A stretch of 16,525 nucleotides of DNA from contig CAVHRT010000031.1 of the NCBI GenBank assembly GCA_963638355.1, positions 1 to 16,525 of the forward strand. Direction: 5' to 3'. Position 1 is the stretch's first letter, and every line of letters starts with the position of its first letter. Below, piece by piece: positions 12,903-16,525 of this stretch. A program made the position numbers and the translations under genes. This DNA is from W0P28-013 sp963638355 (GTDB lineage: Bacteria > Bacteroidota > Bacteroidia > Bacteroidales > Paludibacteraceae). The notes under the pieces are model-generated. The model had not been told where the DNA came from and made no database searches. It saw only the letters and a program-made list of their open reading frames with translations.

Positions 12903-13262
12903 ATGGAAAACGAAAATTATTCATTCGAGGATTTTCTCGATACATTAAAATCGGAATTTACCGCCTATTCGGGTAGCGAAACCGAAACAGGCGAAACATA
13001 TTCGCAGGATTTTTTCGACAAGTTTCTGAAAAAACTTGCTGGATCAGATTCTGATTCTGAAACAGAAAGCAGCGCGAGCGGTGCGGATCAGCAGACGACA
13101 GGCATTCGTGATTTATACATCACGCCGCAAACCGATCCAGTAATTTGCAGTGTATTTGGTTACAATGTTACAAAGTCGGAGATGTTAATCCTAAATACCG
13201 TGCTAAATGTTGCAATGTTTGCAATTGCAGCGGTTACATTCGTAAAAATTCGGAGGGCATAA
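12903..13262 (+). CDS. 119-aa membrane protein with C-terminal anchor
   Basis: I start at ATG 12903 (MENENYS); an upstream GTG at 12894 would overlap the previous stop. The first 70 residues are acidic and Ser/Thr-rich (SYSGSETETGET..., SDSDSETESSASG) and probably disordered. A short structured piece follows (GIRDLYITPQTDPVICSVFGYNVTKSE). The C-terminal membrane helix covers about residues 98-115 (LNTVLNVAMFAIAAVTFV), ended by KIRRA. Family unknown. Confidence 0.65.
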   Translation: MENENYSFEDFLDTLKSEFTAYSGSETETGETYSQDFFDKFLKKLAGSDSDSETESSASGADQQTTGIRDLYITPQTDPVICSVFGYNVTKSEMLILNTVLNVAMFAIAAVTFVKIRRA

Positions 13263-13263
13263 T

Positions 13264-13452
13264 ATGAACAAAACTACTGCAATAGTAATTTTGGCATGTG
13301 TTGTTATTGTATGCTTGTGCGTGGGTGTACTCGTTTACAAGTGGCTCGATGGTAACGAAAATTTTCTATCGAACCTGAACTGGTACGAATATAGTACAAA
13401 GCAGAGTAACGGCCTAAAAGACGGTGTGAAACTTGAAAACACGGAAGTATGA
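13264..13452 (+). CDS. 62-aa membrane protein with N-terminal anchor
   Basis: The N-terminal membrane helix spans residues 5-26 (TAIVILACVVIVCLCVGVLVY) after MNK. A soluble part follows (KWLDGNENFLSNLNWYEYSTKQ...). Its orientation is reversed from most neighbours, which carry the anchor at the C-terminus. The stop overlaps the next ATG as ATGA (13449-13452), so the two are coupled. Function unknown. Confidence 0.65.
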   Translation: MNKTTAIVILACVVIVCLCVGVLVYKWLDGNENFLSNLNWYEYSTKQSNGLKDGVKLENTEV

Positions 13453-13814
13453 TCACCCCCGCGTATGTAGTAACCACATCGCTAAACCGAAGCAAATTTT
13501 ACAACCATGTTGCGGTTTGGTGCGATGGCCGTTTTTATCACATGAATGAAAGCGGCGTGCATTGCGATACATACGACGATTTTATGGCTGGCCGTGAGTT
13601 GCTCTATACAACCGCAGCGACGCAAACGCCCGACGAGATTCGGGAGTACTACTTAAACAATAAAAACCGCAAACATAATCTGATAATTTTCAACTGTGAA
13701 CACTTTGCTAACGGAGCAGCGTTTGGTGTTGAAAAATCGCCTACTTTGATAGGTTACATTCTGATGACGGTTTGCGTGTTGATTTTGATCGTAACACTTA
13801 TTTTGACGAAATGA
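13449..13814 (+). CDS. 121-aa LRAT/NlpC-P60-like thiol protein with C-terminal membrane anchor
   Basis: The motif order fits the LRAT branch of the NlpC/P60 superfamily: YNHVAVWCDG with His20, then FYHMNESG with His31, and after about 50 residues the signature FNCEHFANG with Cys83. In LRAT-type proteins the two His and the Cys form the active site, and NCEHF is the hallmark. Many viral and cellular relatives act on phospholipids as acyltransferases or A1/A2-type phospholipases; relatives also act on peptidoglycan. Residues 98-119 form a membrane helix (LIGYILMTVCVLILIVTLIL), ended by TK. So it is a membrane-anchored enzyme in a membrane-protein operon. A lipid-modifying entry or assembly function is the inference, and no assay is implied by the sequence. 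Confidence 0.7.
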   Translation: MITPAYVVTTSLNRSKFYNHVAVWCDGRFYHMNESGVHCDTYDDFMAGRELLYTTAATQTPDEIREYYLNNKNRKHNLIIFNCEHFANGAAFGVEKSPTLIGYILMTVCVLILIVTLILTK

Positions 13815-14086
13815 ACACAATAGAAAACAACTTGTGGAGCGAAAGCATTAAACAAGCCGATCTGGTAATTGAGCGCGGCGACGATACATTTGTCTGTTAC
13901 AGACAGGCCGAAGCCGACGATGGCAGCGCGCCAGCAGAACAGCAGAAAATTTGGAAAATTGTACTGTTTCGCATCGTTACCAGTGCCAGTGATAAGCGCA
14001 CACAGGTAATGTATCCGAACGGACGCAAAAGTTACGAATTTGCACCAGCCGAAATTGATGGGTACACATTCAAGTATGGAATCTAA
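13811..14086 (+). CDS. 91-aa soluble hypothetical protein
   Basis: The start at ATG 13811 overlaps the LRAT-like gene's stop as ATGA; a longer in-frame start at 13772 would overlap that gene further. The protein has a helical acidic start (NTIENNLWSESIKQADLVIERGDD) and likely strands (TFVCYRQAE, IWKIVLFRIVT, TQVMYPNG, YTFKYGI). No membrane segment is present, unlike nearly all its neighbours. It may be a cytosolic or particle-surface protein. Family not recognised. Confidence 0.65.
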   Translation: MNTIENNLWSESIKQADLVIERGDDTFVCYRQAEADDGSAPAEQQKIWKIVLFRIVTSASDKRTQVMYPNGRKSYEFAPAEIDGYTFKYGI

Positions 14087-14097
14087 AACAGAAAATT

Positions 14098-14535
14098 ATG
14101 GACACAAACAAGATTATAAAATACAGCGTGGGCGCACTGGTGGTGGTTGTGGTTGTTGCAATCATTGTAGCAGTGGTTGCTAAAATTAAAACAGCACTTA
14201 CAAACGCAGTGCAAAACGCTAAACTAACGGCCGATGCCAACGCGGAGATCGACACGGCAAAACGCACACTCACTGATGCACAGGTAAATACTGTTGTGTC
14301 GAAATTGAAAACGGCGTTTTACAGTGGTGTGTTTGGCTGGGCAGAAGATGAAGATGCAATTTATGCAGCGTTCGAGCAGGTCGGAAGCCGCAGCGACCTA
14401 TTGACTGTTGAAAAAGAATTTGGTGTGTATAACGAAAAAACGCTGGCCGAACACATTACAAGTTTACTCTCGCAGAGCGAAATAGATCACATCAACCAAA
14501 TTTTGGCAGCAAAACAAATTGATTACAAGTATTAA
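14098..14535 (+). CDS. 145-aa membrane protein, N-terminal anchor, helical domain
   Basis: Residues 5-28 form a membrane helix (IIKYSVGALVVVVVVAIIVAVVA) after a short KTN head. Residues 45-145 are helical. They contain a DAQVNTVVSKLKTAFYSGVFGWAEDEDAIYAAFEQVGSRSDLLTVEKEFGVYNEKTLAEHI pattern: an Ala/Leu-rich helix, GxxxxxDEDAIxxAF, a Leu-rich helix and an FG turn, close to the repeated helical domain that Bacteroidetes phage proteins often carry (annexin-repeat-like in appearance). The protein precedes the peptidoglycan-binding protein by 12 nt. Peptidoglycan or membrane attachment is possible; the domain call is weak. Confidence 0.6.
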   Translation: MDTNKIIKYSVGALVVVVVVAIIVAVVAKIKTALTNAVQNAKLTADANAEIDTAKRTLTDAQVNTVVSKLKTAFYSGVFGWAEDEDAIYAAFEQVGSRSDLLTVEKEFGVYNEKTLAEHITSLLSQSEIDHINQILAAKQIDYKY

Positions 14536-14547
14536 ACAGAAAGCAAT

Positions 14548-14940
14548 ATGAAAGCAAAAACAATGATCATTACCGCATCGGCAGTTGTTGCCGCTGGTGT
14601 AACCGTTTATTTTCTCTATCGTCGTGGCAAAAAAGCCGATGAAACAGCCGCCGAAGCCGCAAGCAGCGACAAAGCAGCCGACGAAACCACCTGTTCGTTT
14701 CCGTTGAAAAACGGCATGCAGGGTGCAGAAATAAAACAGTTACAAAAAGCGTTGAATGTATTTTTGGCTGATGCCGCCGAATGTGGCGACGAACTACCTA
14801 CCTACAACAAAAAATCGATCAAAGCGTTGCAGGAAGATGGGATCTGGGGTAACCGTACCGAAGCCGCAGTAAAATGGCATTTTGACAAAAACAGCGTAAC
14901 CAAATCTGATTACGATGCGCTGTTGGAGGCGGTTGCATAA
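14548..14940 (+). CDS. 130-aa membrane-anchored peptidoglycan-binding protein
   Basis: Residues 5-24 are a membrane helix (TMIITASAVVAAGVTVYFLY), followed by RRGKK, so the N-terminus is anchored. A disordered Ala/Glu/Asp linker spans residues 27-48. Residues 50-112 match the peptidoglycan-binding domain PG_binding_1: LKNGMQGAEIKQLQKALNVF is the opening helix pair, EDGIWGNRTEAAVKWH is the DGxxGxxT motif. No catalytic domain is attached, so it binds rather than cuts cell wall. The role would be to hold or guide the membrane or particle during cell-envelope crossing, with a partner enzyme elsewhere in the cluster. Confidence 0.75.
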   Translation: MKAKTMIITASAVVAAGVTVYFLYRRGKKADETAAEAASSDKAADETTCSFPLKNGMQGAEIKQLQKALNVFLADAAECGDELPTYNKKSIKALQEDGIWGNRTEAAVKWHFDKNSVTKSDYDALLEAVA

Positions 14941-14992
14941 AATGCCCACCTTACAGCAGAAAATAGCAAGTAAATCTTACAAAAAATAAACT

Positions 14993-15811
14993 ATGCCTGT
15001 AAAATTTGATAAAATAACTGGACGCTTGCACGAGAAAGACGAGCATAAATGCGTCATGGAAGTGTCATGCGCTGTGCCGCAAATTACACTCGAAATGCAG
15101 TTGCGCAAAACGACCGAGGTGGCAATTGCTAACCGCACCGATTCAGATGGCACATCGTTAGGTACAAGAATACAGAAAACGCCAGCCCGCGGCAACTACG
15201 ATGTAAAACGCAAAGCGAAGGGAGAGTGGGTTATTTATGTGCGCTACTTTGGCGATGTATCGACGCTGACAAATCCCCATATTGGCATACTGCATAAATC
15301 GCGCCTGTACAAATGCACGCAAGCAGCAAACCCAAATTATGGCGTCGATGGTAACCCCGATTCTGACATCGAGGTGTTTGTAACCAAAACACAAACGCAG
15401 GGTATGTGGCTGATGCACGACGAAAAAAGCAACCCACGACTGATTGATCTACCAGTCAACGAGGGCGAATGGACGCCAATAATGCAGGTAGACCAGTTTG
15501 TGGAACTTTTTATGCAAGACGAAAAATTCAAAGCACAAAAAACAAAAATAGGTGATCGTACTAAATGGTCGCAAATACACGAATATGCTTCATATGAATT
15601 TACAAAAAGTGTAAATTATAGCAACGATGCATATCTTAAATCCCTTACTCGCGCACTCTATATGCGGGCGGGACTCACAGTGGTGCAGGAACGGCAGTTT
15701 ATCGATCCTGTAACCGAGCGTTTGCGCATGGCATACACCTATTCGCAGCCGCTTTATTTCACTTTGCGCTATGCGCCAAAAGGTGAGTGTTCAATGCATT
15801 TATTGATATAA
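14993..15811 (+). CDS. 272-aa hypothetical, last gene of late operon; alternative capsid or spike candidate
   Basis: No membrane helix, signal peptide or known motif is visible. The first 200 residues alternate likely strands (HKCVMEVSCAV, ITLEMQL, EWVIYVRYFGD, DIEVFVTKTQT) and loops; the C-terminal 70 residues are helical then strand-like (YLKSLTRALYMRAGLTVVQERQ, MAYTYSQPLYFTLRYAP). It is 272 residues, a size close to the smallest known double-jelly-roll major capsid proteins. It could be a second capsid, penton or receptor-binding protein. It is placed last, before the structured 3' region, and its start has no clear ribosome site. Confidence 0.6.
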   Translation: MPVKFDKITGRLHEKDEHKCVMEVSCAVPQITLEMQLRKTTEVAIANRTDSDGTSLGTRIQKTPARGNYDVKRKAKGEWVIYVRYFGDVSTLTNPHIGILHKSRLYKCTQAANPNYGVDGNPDSDIEVFVTKTQTQGMWLMHDEKSNPRLIDLPVNEGEWTPIMQVDQFVELFMQDEKFKAQKTKIGDRTKWSQIHEYASYEFTKSVNYSNDAYLKSLTRALYMRAGLTVVQERQFIDPVTERLRMAYTYSQPLYFTLRYAPKGECSMHLLI

Positions 15812-15817
15812 ACTTTT

Positions 15818-15956
15818 AGGGCGGTGATGGGCGGGCTCGCCCCGCTGCTGGTGCTTACTTTATAAGCTAGGCAAGAGTTGATTTTGCGCTGGTCGAATTA
15901 GTGAGCAAGTATATTTCTATCGAAATTGGAACAGGAATTTGCCGCCCTTTTTTTTT
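15818..15956 (+). ncRNA. Candidate structured RNA with terminal U-tract at end of late operon
   Basis: AGGGCGG (15818-15824) pairs exactly with CCGCCCT (15942-15948) across 117 nt, followed by a T-run to 15956. Inside, GGGCG (15829-15833) pairs with CGCCC (15838-15842) around GGCT, and GCTTA (15853-15857) pairs with TAAGC (15863-15867). The result is a closed multi-helix domain whose closing stem works as a terminator. There is no ORF in 15812-16038 worth calling. It may be a 3' UTR terminator with extra folds or a stable separate RNA. Confidence 0.5.
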
Positions 15957-15979
15957 GAAAATAAAAAACACAACATATA

Positions 15980-16021
15980 ATCGTCCGTTTGGGTGCGCTA
16001 CTGGCGTGCCAAACGGACGAT
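15980..16021. repeat. 13-bp perfect inverted repeat before the 16039 gene
   Basis: ATCGTCCGTTTGG (15980-15992) is the reverse complement of CCAAACGGACGAT (16009-16021), with 16 nt between. CGC (15996-15998) and GCG (16004-16006) can pair inside around TACTG. No T-tract follows on the plus strand, and an A/T-poor flank follows (TAAACCC). It could be an operator, a 5' mRNA hairpin or a recombination or nicking structure. Confidence 0.7.
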
Positions 16022-16038
16022 AAACCCAACCAACCAAA

Positions 16039-16446
16039 ATGACGATCCCAACAGGAACGACAAAGGAAGATATTAAGGCGAGGGAAAGGATTATCGCTCA
16101 ATTTTATCAAAAATGGAAAACTCAAAATCCTTCTTTGAAGCGATACAATTTGAGTTTGAAGGATTATGTAAATATCCGAAATGTATCAATTCTTGAAACC
16201 AGCGAAAAAGCCGCTCGTTCTTACTTGTCTACATTGGCAGTGTTACAGTTAGACTCTGTATTGACAAATGCTGTAAAATTAAAAACAGTTGCAGCCAAAC
16301 AGGGTACGAAAAATCAAAAATCTTTTGAAAAAATGATTTTGATGTTTTGTAAATTGGAGGGTATTGGCATCGTGAAATTAACTGTCGGAATGCGTCGCAG
16401 CGATAAAGAAAAAATACAGTATTGTATTACAGTGATAAATGCATAA
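16039..16446 (+). CDS. 135-aa conserved-looking hypothetical protein
   Basis: The start at ATG 16039 follows the hairpin by 18 nt. The protein is basic and mostly helical (EDIKARERIIAQFYQKWKTQN, LSLKDYVNIRNVSILETSEKAARSYLSTLAVLQLDSVLTNA). A second half contains KKQ...TKNQKSFEKMILMF and IGIVKLTVGMRRSDKEKIQYCITVI, a terminal beta pattern. I recall similar proteins in Bacteroidetes mobile elements but cannot name a function. It may belong to the right element or to what lies beyond. Its base use is more A/T-rich than the late operon. Confidence 0.7.
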   Translation: MTIPTGTTKEDIKARERIIAQFYQKWKTQNPSLKRYNLSLKDYVNIRNVSILETSEKAARSYLSTLAVLQLDSVLTNAVKLKTVAAKQGTKNQKSFEKMILMFCKLEGIGIVKLTVGMRRSDKEKIQYCITVINA

Positions 16447-16449
16447 AAA

Positions 16450-16469
16450 AAAGCACCTTTCGGTGCTTT
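16450..16469. terminator. Bidirectional rho-independent terminator
   Basis: AAAGCACC (16450-16457) and GGTGCTTT (16462-16469) form an 8-bp stem with loop TTTC. An A-run precedes (16445-16452) and a short T-run ends it, so it can work on both strands. It follows the 16039 gene by about 4 nt. Confidence 0.8.
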
Positions 16470-16497
16470 GCCCTGCGTTTTAATGCGCAATTACTTA

Positions 16498-16525
16498 CTA
16501 CTCATCGAGTGCCACACCGTACAGG
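16498..16525 (-). CDS. Possible 3' end of a minus-strand gene
   Basis: The minus strand reads LYGVALDE then TAG (stop at 16498-16500), continuing off the right edge. Convergent orientation to the 16039 gene with the bidirectional terminator between them fits. Only eight residues are visible, so this is weak. Confidence 0.25.

Noticed and set aside
4953..16446. Tailed phage
   Set aside because: No terminase large subunit, portal, capsid protease-scaffold pair, tail tube or tape-measure-sized gene exists in the right element.

Overview
The window looks like a Bacteroidetes (probably Bacteroidales) chromosome carrying two adjacent integrated virus-like elements. The host guess rests on several things. 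Promoter -7 boxes fit the Bacteroidetes TAxxTTTG form. The left part carries polyvalent-protein and integrase families typical of Bacteroidales phages and ICEs. Many start codons lack a Shine-Dalgarno sequence. No host housekeeping gene is visible.

Left element (1 to about 4,740, all minus strand). It holds the first 1,246 codons of a giant phage polyvalent protein, with a DdrB/ParB-like region and a PBECR-type nuclease-like domain, running off the left edge. Upstream of it are a 133-residue phage protein and then only the C-terminal catalytic end of a tyrosine recombinase. Beyond that lies a terminator and the 3' third of a tRNA gene (T arm, acceptor strand and CCA) with no 5' half. This is the expected look of an attachment-site remnant between two tandem elements.

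Right element (about 4,800 to 15,960, all plus strand). This is a compact unit of about 11 kb with no terminase, portal, tail or baseplate gene. The first half (4953-8838) holds small genes, a coiled-coil protein, a membrane protein, an A32/Zot-like P-loop ATPase that could package DNA, and a winged-helix replication initiator with 12-bp repeats inside its gene. A control region (8839-9778) follows: a 52-residue protein, a 10-bp tandem repeat array, a hairpin, a 71-residue basic protein and a folded non-coding stretch. The second half (9779-15811) is a tightly packed late-type operon. It has a beta-rich capsid candidate, at least ten small proteins each with one membrane segment, a membrane-anchored HExxH metalloprotease, a tail-anchored LRAT/NlpC-P60-like protein, a peptidoglycan-binding membrane protein and a 272-residue protein. 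It ends in a folded RNA-like region closed by a U-tract.

My reading is that the right element is a prophage of a tailless, internal-membrane virus of the double-jelly-roll type (PM2, FLiP or tectivirus style) or of an analogous undescribed lineage. The ATPase, the set of one-pass membrane proteins, the lytic and lipid-active enzymes and the genome size all fit. The capsid fold itself is not proven from sequence by eye. Downstream lie a 13-bp inverted repeat, a conserved-looking 135-residue protein, a bidirectional terminator and possibly the end of a minus-strand gene.
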